NCBI GenBank assembly: GCA_965207595.1
Contig: CBDBMW010000010.1
Location: forward strand, 434,001-498,000
Direction: 5' to 3'
Length of the DNA: 64,000 nt
Source of the DNA: JAGWAJ01 sp026707615
Lineage (GTDB): Bacteria > Acidobacteriota > Vicinamibacteria > Vicinamibacterales > UBA8438
In this document: in pieces, positions 45,066 to 54,346 of the stretch
Position numbering within the stretch: the stretch's first letter is position 1
Layout: the number at the start of each line of letters is the position of its first letter
Made by a program: the position numbers and the translations under genes
Notes under the pieces: generated by a model
Database searches by the model: none
What the model was told of the DNA's origin: nothing
The model's input: only the letters and a program-made list of their open reading frames with translations

Positions 45066-45974
45066 TCACGGCCGCCGGGCGCGCGCGGCCAGATACGACT
45101 GCAGGGCGCCGTCGAGCGGCTTCGACGTGTCCAGACGGTGGTAGTCGACGTCCGCCAGCCGCAGGTCGCGTTCGTAGGCCGCGACGAGCCCGTCCATCGC
45201 CTCGCGGTACCGGGCTCGAACGCGGGAGGCGAGCGTGCGGACCTCGGCGCCGGTCTCCAGGTCGCGGAAGCGGGTGACCCGCCGGAACGGGAAGCTCCGC
45301 TCGGCCGGGTCGAGCAGGTGCAGGACGATGACGTCCGCCCCGCGGGAACGCAGGTGCCGCAGGCCGCGGAGGACGGACTTCGGCTCGTCGAGCAGGTCGG
45401 AGACGACCACGACCAGGCCGGGACGGGTCAGCGCCTCCGCCAGGCGCGTAAGGGGCCTCGCGACGTCGGAGCGCCGCCCCGTCTCGAGGCGGTCGAGGGC
45501 CGCCAGCACGCGCCGCAGGTGCCCCGGACGGCCGCTCACCGGGACCTCCGTCGCGATGTCGTCGTCGAAGGCGACGAGGCCGACCGCATCCCGCTGGCGG
45601 TGCATCAGGTAGGCCAGCGACGCCACGAGGGAGACGGCGTAGGCGTGCTTCGTGACGCCGTGGGAGCCGTACGCCATCGACGCGGACACGTCGAGCAGGA
45701 TGCGGCAGTCGAGATTGGTCTCCTCTTCGAACCGCTTGACGTAGAAGCGGTCGCTGCGCCCGTACACCTTCCAGTCGAGCGTCGACAGGTCGTCGCCCGG
45801 CATGTACTGGCGGTACTCGGAGAACTCGACGCTGAAACCCTGGAACGGGCTCCGGTGCAGTCCGATGAGGAAGCCCTCGACCACGGTCCGGGCGCGGAGC
45901 TCGAGCGACTCGATGCGCGCCACGACGGCCGGATCGAGATGGCGCAGCTCGTTCGGGCGAACGGCCGCCGCCAT
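45066..45974 (-). CDS. DUF58 domain protein
   Basis: The 302-residue product is a DUF58 protein. The hallmark GFSVEFSEYRQYMPGDDLSTLDWKVYGRSDRFYVKRFEEE lies at about 47-86. A VWA-like part then shows LLDVSASMAYGS near 92-103 and VVVVSDLLD near 190. DUF58 proteins are cytoplasmic or membrane-associated partners of MoxR ATPases. The ATG at 45974 is 2 nt after the moxR stop, and the next gene begins directly after this stop, so the three are translationally linked. Confidence 0.92.
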   Translation of the reverse strand: MAAAVRPNELRHLDPAVVARIESLELRARTVVEGFLIGLHRSPFQGFSVEFSEYRQYMPGDDLSTLDWKVYGRSDRFYVKRFEEETNLDCRILLDVSASMAYGSHGVTKHAYAVSLVASLAYLMHRQRDAVGLVAFDDDIATEVPVSGRPGHLRRVLAALDRLETGRRSDVARPLTRLAEALTRPGLVVVVSDLLDEPKSVLRGLRHLRSRGADVIVLHLLDPAERSFPFRRVTRFRDLETGAEVRTLASRVRARYREAMDGLVAAYERDLRLADVDYHRLDTSKPLDGALQSYLAARARRP

Positions 45975-45976
45975 CG

Positions 45977-47009
<1,033 letters not shown>

Positions 47010-47026
<17 letters not shown>

Positions 47027-47891
47027 AGACGATCTCGTTGATCATCATGCGGTACGACTGCGCGGTGTACTGGATGTAGCCGGGGTACGCCTCGGCGTTC
47101 GACCACTCCCATCCATCGCCCATGTCGGTGTTGAAGTTGGCCAGCACCATGGCGCGCCCGTCGTCGTCGAGGATCGCGCGCAGGTGCGGGTCGAAGCCGC
47201 CCTTCTCCCAGGTGACGTTGTTGAAGAACGACCCGAGCCCCGGAATCTGGGGATAGGCGTCGAGCTGGTAGAAGCAGCTGAAGATCGGGTGCGCGGGGTC
47301 GAGTTCGACGAACCGGCGGTCCGGGAAGACGCGCGCCATCTGCCGCTCGACGAGATCCCATTCGACGGGACCGTGAAAGTCGTCCAGGGTGGCCGTGCCG
47401 CCGCGCAGCAGGAACTCGCGCAGGATGCCGACCTCCGCCTCCGTGAACTCGATGTTGGCCGGCTCGACGAAGTAGATCCAGGGGTGGTCCCAGAGTGCTT
47501 CGTCCCCGAGCTCCAGGATGACCGGCTCGTTCACCACGATCGTCGTCACGCGGCCCATCCGCCGGCTCAGGTTCTGCTCGGCGGCGGGACCGTCGATGGC
47601 CCAGGGGTCGCTCCAGTAGGTGCGCCGGAACTCCGCCAGCCGGTCGGGAGGCGAGCTGTAGCGGATGCGGGCGAACGTCCACTCGAGGCCCGCGAGCACG
47701 GCGTCGGAGGCGCGCCCCGCGACGTCCGGGAACGTCGACTGCCCCTGTCCGGAGGAGGGGATGAACACTTGGGCGGCGGCGAGCACCGCCGCCGCGACCG
47801 CCCCCCGCCTCCGGAGCCCCGGGGCGCCGGCGCCCGTTCGCGCCGCCGCGCCGCGACGGCGGTCGCGGACGTCCGGCGGCGAGACGCTCAC
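47010..47891 (-). CDS. DUF4159 domain protein, exported
   Basis: The 293-residue product starts at a GTG (47891) that overlaps the stop of the TPR gene (GTGA). After a basic start and a hydrophobic segment (about 28-45, GAVAAAVLAAAQVF) comes a DUF4159/GATase-like domain: FARIRYSSPPDRLAEFRRTYW, EPVILELGDEALWDHPWIYFVEPANIEF, LLRGGTATLDDFHGP and HPIFSCFY. DUF4159 proteins are regularly encoded next to moxR-DUF58-VWA genes. The fold suggests ligand or protein binding; the enzymatic role is unknown. Confidence 0.85.
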
Positions 47892-50473
47892 GGCCCGCGC
47901 TCCAGAGCCTCGAGCAGCAGCTCCTGCGCCCGCTCGTAGGTCGGAGCGATCTCCAGGGCGGCGAGCGACTGCCGGCGCGCGCCGTCGACGTCGCCGGTCG
48001 CGAGCAGGCTCTCCGCGTAGTCGCTGTGCGCGACGACCCGGTCCACCGGCCCCAGCGCCAGGGCCACGTCGAACTCCCGGACGGCGACGTCGTGCCGCCC
48101 GCCGGCCATGGCGAGCCGCCCCAACGCCTGGTGGGGCACGGGGTCGAACGGGTCGATCTCGAGCACGCGCTCGTACGCCGCCCGCATCCGCGCCTCGTCG
48201 CGCGCCTCCTCGGCCAGGGCCGCAAGCAGCCGCACCGCCTCGAGGGACGTCTCGTCGTGCGCCAGGAGACTCTCGAGGTGCCGCATCGCCCGTTCGCGAT
48301 CTCCCTGCTCCTGGGCGATGCGCGCCAGCAGGCCGTGGGGGCTGTCGAACCCGGTCGCCAGCGGCACCAGCTCCACGGCCCGCTCGAGGGCGGCCCGCGC
48401 GTCGTCCCACGCGCTGGCCGCGAACAGCGCCCGGCCCAGCGCGAGCTGCGCGCGGAAGCTGTCCGGCGCCGCGTCCGCCCGCTCCCGCAGGGCGGCGACC
48501 CGCTCCGCCCCGGCCGGCGGCAGCTCGCCGGGCGCCTCGGGGGCCTCGAGGGCGCGGCGGAGCGCGCCGAACTCCGCCTCCACCGCCTCGTCGAAGCTCG
48601 CCTGCAGCCGATCGAAGTCGAGCCCGATCCGCTCGAGCGCGGCCTCCGTCTCGAGCCCGTCTCCGTAGGCCCGGACGAGCGTTCGCAGCGCCGGCTCGCC
48701 GTAGCGGTCGATGAGGTGCTCGACGAGCACGGACGCCTGGAAGTAGGAGAGCGAGATCAGGTCGGGGCGCCGGAAGCCGCTGTTGAGCTCGCGGAGCGGC
48801 AGCACCCGCTCGCGATTGAGCGCGTCGGCGAACTCCAGCGCCTGGTCGCGCGCCCACGCCGGGTCGGCGCGCTTCTCCTCGTAGGTCGATATCCCCTCGC
48901 TCAGCCACCGCGGCAGCCGCTGCTTCGACATCTGCAGGGTGATCACGTGCGCGATCTCGTGCCACAGGGTGGACTGCCAGTTGAAGTCGCCGGGCGGCCG
49001 GGCGCGGGGCGAGTCCATCGTCACGACGCGCCCGAAGCAGGCGCCGAGGGCGCCGATCATGCCCGGCAGGCCGAGCGTGCGGACCGCGAAGTCGTCGTGG
49101 CGCGGGAAGATCTCGATCAGGACGGGGCCCTCGACCGTCATCTCGTAGCGCGCCGAGAGAACGTCGAGCGCCTCCTGCGCCAGGGTGAGCGCGTACTCGC
49201 CGAGGACGGGCGCTTCGTCCGGATGCAGCCGCAGGATGACGTCCCCGCGCTCGAAGGTCTGGAATCCGTCCAGCGTGTCCATCATCGCCAGGAGGTTGAA
49301 CGTCATCACGTCGAACGGGTCGTCGGCGAAGGACCGTTCGAGCGCCACGCGCGCGGCCGGCTCGTCCCCGGTCCGGAGCAGATACAGGCCCAGCTCCGCG
49401 TGCGCCCGGGTGTTGCCGGGATCGAGCTCGACCGCCCGGCGCGCCAGCTCGACCGCCTCCGGGAAGCGGTACGCACCGGCGGTATGGACGGCCGCGATGC
49501 GGTAGACGTCGCCGTACGCCGCGTTGATGGCCAGCGCCCGCTCGACCTCCGCCTCGAAGTCCGCCGTGCGATCCTCGAGGAAGGCGATTGCGGCCAGCAG
49601 GGCCCGCGCCTCGAGGCTCCGGGGGTTGGTGGCGAGCGCCCGGTCGATCGCCTCGCGCGCCGCCGTCCGGTTCCGCCCGTCGAGCTCCAGGCCCGCGACG
49701 ATCAGGTGGGCGTCGACGTTGTCGGCGTCGATCGTCAGCGCCCGGGTGACCGCCTGGCGCGCCCCCGGCGGGTTGTCGCTGGCGAGGGCGCGAGCCCGTC
49801 CGAGCAGGGCCGGCACCCACTGGTCGTCGAGGTTCAGGGCGTCGCCGAACGACCGCAGGGCGTCGCTCTGGTTGTACTTCTCGAGGAAGAGCTCGCCCCA
49901 CGTCGTCTGGATGCCGGGGTCCCCCGGCGCGGCCGCGGCGGCGCCCCGGAGCAGCGAGTTGGCCAGGCGGAACTCCCCCAGCGCGCGCGCCGCCACGCCG
50001 CCGCGGTACAGGTCGATGGCCCGCCGCGAGCGCCGCGCCTCGGTCACGACGGCGTCCAGATGGGGTCGGGCCTCGGATCGACGCCCCAGGTAGGTCCGGA
50101 GCAGGCCGAGCTCGAGGGCGGCCGCGCTTCGCGGCGAGTCCGCGGCGATCGGGACCAGCCGCGCCTCCGCCTCCTCGTACCGGCCGCGGGCGATGAGCAG
50201 CCGGGCCTCGAAGGCGGCCAGCTCCGGGTCGTCCGGACCGCGCGACGCCGCCAGCGCCTCGAGCCGCTCGGCCAGCTCCGCGTCCCGACCGTGGGCCAGC
50301 GCCGTCCGCAACTCGAACCGCTCCCGCTCGGCGTCGGGCTCCGTCTGTGCGACGGCCGGAGGGGGGGCGGCGAGCCAGACCGCGCCTGCCACGGCGGCCG
50401 CGGCCAGCGCGCTCCGCCACCTCGCCCGGCCGGCAACGCCTGCCTGCGCGTCCCGCCGTGGTGCTGACTTCAC
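47888..50473 (-). CDS. Secreted TPR protein with HEIAH metallopeptidase-like (MA) domain
   Basis: The 861-residue product starts at a GTG (50473) placed 9 nt after a TATAAT box. A signal peptide (WRSALAAAAVAGAVWLAAPPPAVAQ) follows. Many TPR-like repeats fill about 40-380 and again about 640-850. In the middle, around residue 505, LWHEIAHVITLQMS contains HExxH, and WLSEGISTYEE downstream supplies the third zinc ligand of a gluzincin (peptidase MA-like). The protein is probably periplasmic. The gene is first in the MoxR/VWA cluster and is coupled to DUF4159. Substrate unknown. Confidence 0.85.
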   Translation of the reverse strand: MKSAPRRDAQAGVAGRARWRSALAAAAVAGAVWLAAPPPAVAQTEPDAERERFELRTALAHGRDAELAERLEALAASRGPDDPELAAFEARLLIARGRYEEAEARLVPIAADSPRSAAALELGLLRTYLGRRSEARPHLDAVVTEARRSRRAIDLYRGGVAARALGEFRLANSLLRGAAAAAPGDPGIQTTWGELFLEKYNQSDALRSFGDALNLDDQWVPALLGRARALASDNPPGARQAVTRALTIDADNVDAHLIVAGLELDGRNRTAAREAIDRALATNPRSLEARALLAAIAFLEDRTADFEAEVERALAINAAYGDVYRIAAVHTAGAYRFPEAVELARRAVELDPGNTRAHAELGLYLLRTGDEPAARVALERSFADDPFDVMTFNLLAMMDTLDGFQTFERGDVILRLHPDEAPVLGEYALTLAQEALDVLSARYEMTVEGPVLIEIFPRHDDFAVRTLGLPGMIGALGACFGRVVTMDSPRARPPGDFNWQSTLWHEIAHVITLQMSKQRLPRWLSEGISTYEEKRADPAWARDQALEFADALNRERVLPLRELNSGFRRPDLISLSYFQASVLVEHLIDRYGEPALRTLVRAYGDGLETEAALERIGLDFDRLQASFDEAVEAEFGALRRALEAPEAPGELPPAGAERVAALRERADAAPDSFRAQLALGRALFAASAWDDARAALERAVELVPLATGFDSPHGLLARIAQEQGDRERAMRHLESLLAHDETSLEAVRLLAALAEEARDEARMRAAYERVLEIDPFDPVPHQALGRLAMAGGRHDVAVREFDVALALGPVDRVVAHSDYAESLLATGDVDGARRQSLAALEIAPTYERAQELLLEALERGP

Positions 50474-50482
50474 GGCGCGATT

Positions 50483-50488
50483 ATAGTC
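50483..50488 (-). promoter_or_regulatory. -10 box for a leaderless TPR-gene transcript
   Basis: On the minus strand a perfect TATAAT lies 9 nt before the GTG at 50473, with no Shine-Dalgarno between. It would drive the whole MoxR/VWA cluster. A -35 element is weak. Confidence 0.5.
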
Positions 50489-50517
50489 CTGCCCCCGCGA
50501 AGCGGACGCTCTCCGCC

Positions 50518-50790
50518 CTAGAAGAAGGCGAGGTTCTGGTGGGAGGGAATCTCGAAGCGGCGCCGGCACTTCTTGCACACGACGATGTCGTCGACCCGGA
50601 CCATGTAGTTCCGCAGCTTGGCGAACATGGCGCGCTCCCCGGGGTCGGCTCCACGCGGGGGGCGGTCCTTCTTCATGCGCCGAATCCAGCGCACCTCGTA
50701 CTCGCCGCGATGGCGGCACCTCGGGCAGGAGTAGAGGGCCGGTCGGGTCTCGCGGGTCTCGTTGAAGAACTCGCGCTCGTGGCGGGCCAT
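50518..50790 (-). CDS. Small zinc-ribbon protein
   Basis: The 90-residue product has two CxxC pairs, Cys22/Cys25 (CPRCRHRG) and Cys72/Cys75 (CKKCRRRF), separated by a basic linker, consistent with one zinc ribbon. It has no signal peptide. It begins 4 nt after the stop of the methyltransferase gene and is probably co-transcribed with it. The function is unknown; nucleic-acid binding is plausible from the basic composition. Confidence 0.75.
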   Translation of the reverse strand: MARHEREFFNETRETRPALYSCPRCRHRGEYEVRWIRRMKKDRPPRGADPGERAMFAKLRNYMVRVDDIVVCKKCRRRFEIPSHQNLAFF

Positions 50791-50794
50791 GCCG

Positions 50795-51484
50795 TCAGTC
50801 CTTGGTGCAGGTCACCAGGGACCAGATGCGTGGAACGTTGACTCTCTGGATCGAGACCGGCTTCAGATCAGCCTGGGCCAGGAACGCCGGCAGGTCCAGG
50901 TCGGCCTTGAAGCCGACGTAGACCGTCAGCGGGGAGATGAGTCGCTCGGCCCGCGCGAGGAACCGGTTGGGGCTGAGGAAGTGGTTCAGGAAGACGAAGC
51001 GGCCGCCGGGACGGCAGACCCGCCGCATCTCCCGCGCCACCGCCACCGGATCCGGCACGACGCTGATGACGTAGGGGGCGTAGACGAGGTCGAACGAGTC
51101 GTCCGGAAAATCGAGGTGGGCGGCGTCCATCTGCAGGAGGCGAACGTTGCGGACCTTGTGCGCCGCCAGCCGGCGCGCCGCCTTCTCGAGCATCTTCCCG
51201 ACCACGTCGATGCCGGTCACGCTGACGTTGCTCGGATACAGCGCCGCGTTGATCCCGGTGCCGACCCCGACTTCCAGCACCTCGTCGCCGGGTTGCAGAT
51301 CGAGCTTGCGGATCGCCTCGAGGCGGCCGGGGTGCAGCGTCGCTCCGAAGAGCCAGTCGTCGATGACGGCGATCTTGCTGTAAACGGACTCGACGAAGTC
51401 GTTCTCGACGACCGCGACGGAGAGGGCGCGCGTGGCGGGATCGGAGGTCGTGTCGTCGCGCCGCGAGGACAGGAACCGTCGCAC
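50795..51484 (-). CDS. Class I SAM-dependent methyltransferase (PmtA/UbiE-like)
   Basis: The 229-residue product has the SAM-binding motif VLEVGVGTGINAALYP at about 75-90. It continues with VTGIDVVGKMLEKAARRL, LLQMDAAHLDFPDDSFDLVYAPYVISVV and RVCRPGGRFVFLNHF. The pattern resembles phosphatidylethanolamine N-methyltransferases and ubiquinone-type methyltransferases; the substrate cannot be fixed. The GTG at 51484 is chosen because a TATAGT box lies 9 nt upstream, and the frame further up is antisense of the divergent kinase gene. Confidence 0.85.
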   Translation of the reverse strand: MRRFLSSRRDDTTSDPATRALSVAVVENDFVESVYSKIAVIDDWLFGATLHPGRLEAIRKLDLQPGDEVLEVGVGTGINAALYPSNVSVTGIDVVGKMLEKAARRLAAHKVRNVRLLQMDAAHLDFPDDSFDLVYAPYVISVVPDPVAVAREMRRVCRPGGRFVFLNHFLSPNRFLARAERLISPLTVYVGFKADLDLPAFLAQADLKPVSIQRVNVPRIWSLVTCTKD

Positions 51485-51493
51485 TACCGCCGG

Positions 51494-51499
51494 ACTATA
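51494..51499 (-). promoter_or_regulatory. -10 box for the methyltransferase gene
   Basis: TATAGT on the minus strand ends 9 nt before the GTG at 51484, the same spacing as at the TPR gene. This suggests a leaderless mRNA. Confidence 0.42.
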
Positions 51500-51571
51500 C
51501 CGCGCCCGTAGCGAATCAGCAAGGCAGGGCGGCGCGCCCGCGGGGGTTCGGTGGTGCTTTAATGGGAGGCC

Positions 51572-52900
51572 GTGCCCGACGGAGCCCGGTTCCTCACGGC
51601 GACGGAAGTCCTGGTGGCCACGCTGATCGTCAAGCTGGCCGTGGTGGCGACGCTGGCCACCATGCTCGCCCGCTTCCGCCAGTTCCGGCGCATCCTGCTG
51701 ACCGAGCAGCGGGCCTGGCGCGAGCGCCTGGTCTTCGCGTTCAGCCTGGGCATCCCCCTGACCGGCGGCGTGACCGCACGCCTGCTGCTGGACTACGAGG
51801 CGGCCGACTGCTCGCTCGTCGGCCCGTTCCTGGCCGGCCTGCTCGCCGGTCCCTACGCCGGGGCGATCGTGGGTGCGCTGCTCGGCGCGCCGGCGCTCGT
51901 GGCCGGCGAGGTCGCGGCGATGCCGTTCGCCGTCGGCTGCGGATTCGCCGGCGGGGGCCTGCGCGAGGTATCCCCGAAGGAGGCGATCTGGCGCCTCTCT
52001 CCGCTCGTCTTCGCCGACCTCCACCTCCACGCCTGGAAGCTGCTGCGGCGATTCCGCGCCGACTGGCTGCTGGTCCTGGCCGCCGCCCCCGCGGGCCTGG
52101 AGATCATCCGGCAGTTCCTGGGCTATCGCTTCGGCCCGTCCACCATCTTCCACCAGCCGGCGGAGAGCCTGGGCACGGCGGCCCTGATCCTGCTCTCCAC
52201 CGTGCTGAGCGCGGCGATCCCGATCAAGATCTGGAACACGGCGCGCATCGAGCACCGCCTCGAGGAGCAGGAGACGCTCCTGATGGCGGCGCGGGTGGAG
52301 GCCCTGACGAATCAGATCAATCCGCACTTCCTCTTCAACACGCTGACGTCGATCTCGTCGCTCATCCGGTCGCAGCCGGAGACGGCGCGCATGCTGATCG
52401 CCAAGCTGTCGGCGCTGCTGCGCCGGCTGCTGCGCACCCAGGAGCAGTTCGTCACGCTCCGGGAGGAGCTGGCCTCGGTCGACGAGTACCTCGACATCGA
52501 GTCGGTGCGCTTCGGCCCGACGCTGACGGTGGAGAAGGACATCGGCCCGGACAGCCTGCAGATGGTGATGCCGAGCATGGTCCTGCAGCCGCTGGTGGAG
52601 AACTCGATCAAGCACGGCATCGAACGGAAGGTGGGGGGCGGACGCATCCTGATCCGCAGCCGGCGCGTCGCCGGCCACGGCGTCATCGAGGTCGTCGACA
52701 ACGGAGCCGGCATGGCCGACGCCGACCTGCGGCCCGACCGGCGCGCGGGCATCGGCCTGCGGAACGTCGACGAGCGGCTGCGCGTAATCTACGGCGAGAA
52801 TTACCACCTGCGCCTCGAGAGCACTCCGGGCGAGGGCACCTGCGCCCGCATCGAGATACCCGAGCTCGTCGTACCGCGCCCGGCACCGGCATCGGCATAG
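51572..52900 (+). CDS. LytS-like sensor histidine kinase
   Basis: The 442-residue product has an N-terminal membrane part with about five or six segments (residues 13-35, 52-74, 82-125, 164-178, 203-222), resembling the 5TM-5TMR_LYT sensor. The His-kinase domain has the phosphoacceptor box NQINPHFLFNTLTS (His252), the N box QPLVENSIKHGI (Asn344), DNGAGM, and GIGLRNVDERL with the GEG glycine motif. LytS kinases pair with LytTR regulators, and one follows 30 nt downstream. The GTG at 51572 has a Shine-Dalgarno (GGGAGG) and a TTTAAT -10-like box close upstream. Confidence 0.9.
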   Translation: MPDGARFLTATEVLVATLIVKLAVVATLATMLARFRQFRRILLTEQRAWRERLVFAFSLGIPLTGGVTARLLLDYEAADCSLVGPFLAGLLAGPYAGAIVGALLGAPALVAGEVAAMPFAVGCGFAGGGLREVSPKEAIWRLSPLVFADLHLHAWKLLRRFRADWLLVLAAAPAGLEIIRQFLGYRFGPSTIFHQPAESLGTAALILLSTVLSAAIPIKIWNTARIEHRLEEQETLLMAARVEALTNQINPHFLFNTLTSISSLIRSQPETARMLIAKLSALLRRLLRTQEQFVTLREELASVDEYLDIESVRFGPTLTVEKDIGPDSLQMVMPSMVLQPLVENSIKHGIERKVGGGRILIRSRRVAGHGVIEVVDNGAGMADADLRPDRRAGIGLRNVDERLRVIYGENYHLRLESTPGEGTCARIEIPELVVPRPAPASA

Positions 52901-52930
52901 GCGGTAACGACATGGCGGTATCGACATAGA

Positions 52931-53722
52931 ATGAACGTGCGCGCGATCGTGGTCGACGACGAGGGACCGGCCCGCAGCGAGCTCAGCTTTCAGCTCGGGC
53001 GGCTGGAGGACGTGGCCGTTGCCGGGGAGGCCCGCGACGGCGACGAGGCGCTGCGGTTGATCGAAGCCGTCCGTCCGGACCTCGTCCTGCTCGACATCCA
53101 GATGCCGGGCCGGACCGGCTTCGAGGTGGCGCGGGAGATCGTCGCGCGGAGGATCGATACCCGGGTGGTCTTCGTGACGGCCTACGACCAGTACGCCATC
53201 GAGGCCTTCGAGGTCAACGCGGTCGACTACCTGCTGAAGCCGATCGACCCGGACCGCCTGGCGCAGGCCGTCGGCCGGGTCCGCTCGCGCCTCGAGGCGT
53301 CGCGGCTGGCGGCGGGCGGGGCGGCGGCCCTCCGGGAGGGCGAGCTCGAGCGCATCGCCGAGTACATGACGCAACGGCCGATCCGGCGCACCCAGATCGC
53401 CGTCCGGTGCGCCGACCGGTTCCTCCTCGTCCAGGCCGACGACATCGTCTACGCGTCGCTCGCCGACGACGCGATCACCGTTGCAGCCGGCTCGCTGATC
53501 GGGACGTCGAGCTGCCGCACGCTCGACGAGCTGCAGGCGTCCCTCGACCCGGCGGTGTTCTGGCGGGTGCACCGCTCGCACCTCGTCAACATCAACAAGA
53601 TCAAGGAGGTCGTGCCTTGGTTCAGTCGCAACTACATCCTGAAGATGAAGGACCCGAAGGGCACGGAGATCCCGGTCAGCCGAGCGCAGACGCGTCGACT
53701 GCGGAGCTACCTGAAGCTGTAG
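52931..53722 (+). CDS. LytTR response regulator
   Basis: The 263-residue product has an N-terminal receiver domain (1-120) with Asp9-Asp10, the phosphoacceptor Asp55 in LVLLDIQMPG and the LLKPID Lys. A C-terminal LytTR DNA-binding domain (about 155-260) includes RFLLVQADDIVYASLADDAI, FWRVHRSHLVNINKIKEV and PVSRAQTRRLRSYL. It is the partner of the upstream kinase and regulates transcription. Signal peptidase I begins 35 nt downstream and is probably in the same operon. Confidence 0.94.
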   Translation: MNVRAIVVDDEGPARSELSFQLGRLEDVAVAGEARDGDEALRLIEAVRPDLVLLDIQMPGRTGFEVAREIVARRIDTRVVFVTAYDQYAIEAFEVNAVDYLLKPIDPDRLAQAVGRVRSRLEASRLAAGGAAALREGELERIAEYMTQRPIRRTQIAVRCADRFLLVQADDIVYASLADDAITVAAGSLIGTSSCRTLDELQASLDPAVFWRVHRSHLVNINKIKEVVPWFSRNYILKMKDPKGTEIPVSRAQTRRLRSYLKL

Positions 53723-53757
53723 GGGCGGCGGCGATCGAACCCCGGTACTCCCTGCCC

Positions 53758-54312
53758 GTGCCCGAGGTCCCGCGGCCCGGGCGCCCCTTCCTCGCGCGCG
53801 CCGCCGAGGAGCTCGTCGCCTGGGTGAAGACGTTCGCCTCGGCCGCCGTCTACGCGACGCTCATCGTCACGTTCGGGTTCCAGGTGGCGCGGGTCGAGGG
53901 CAAGAGCATGGAGCCGACCCTGCGCGACCAGGACCGCCTCATCGTCAACAAGGCCGCGTACCAGTTCTTCGGCGATCCGCAGCCGGGCGACATCGTGATG
54001 CTCCACTACCGGCGCGACCCCGACAAGTCCTTCGTCAAGCGGATCGTCGCGGAGGCCGGCGATACGGTGCGCATCGACGACGGACGCGTCTACGTCAACG
54101 AGGTGCTGTTGCCCGACACGTTCGTGCTGCCCGAGCACCGCAGCCACGAGAACCACGGGCCGGAGGTGGTCGAGGAGGGCTTCTACTTCGTCATGGGCGA
54201 CCACCGGAACAACAGCTCCGACAGCCGCCACTGGGGTCAGGTGCCGAAGAAGTACATCATCGGCAAGGTGCAGCTGCGGTGGTGGCCGCTCACCGAGGCG
54301 ACGGTTTTCTGA
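53758..54312 (+). CDS. lepB: Signal peptidase I
   Basis: Signal peptidase I removes signal peptides from exported proteins at the outer face of the inner membrane. The 184-residue product starts at a GTG (53758). One membrane segment (about 26-44) is followed by the catalytic Ser50 in EGKSMEPTL and Lys94 in KSFVKRIVAEAGDTV. The family motif YFVMGDHRNNSSDSRHWG lies near 142-159. The frame is open further upstream but overlaps the regulator gene. Placement directly after a LytS-LytTR pair is notable. Confidence 0.93.
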   Translation: MPEVPRPGRPFLARAAEELVAWVKTFASAAVYATLIVTFGFQVARVEGKSMEPTLRDQDRLIVNKAAYQFFGDPQPGDIVMLHYRRDPDKSFVKRIVAEAGDTVRIDDGRVYVNEVLLPDTFVLPEHRSHENHGPEVVEEGFYFVMGDHRNNSSDSRHWGQVPKKYIIGKVQLRWWPLTEATVF

Positions 54313-54315
54313 CGG

Positions 54316-54346
54316 GGAGTCCGCGCCGTTCTACGGCGCAGACTCC
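54316..54346. terminator. Bidirectional terminator-like hairpin between lepB and the acyl-CoA synthetase gene
   Basis: GGAGTC-C-GCGCCG and CGGCGC-A-GACTCC form two 6-bp helices with one C/A mismatch and a 5-nt loop (TTCTA). It fills the 33-bp gap between two convergent genes. A short TCTACT follows; a true T-run is absent. Confidence 0.55.

Noticed and set aside
50795..53581. Very long minus-strand frame read as one protein
   Set aside because: Only the last 229 codons match a methyltransferase; the rest is antisense of the LytS and LytTR genes.
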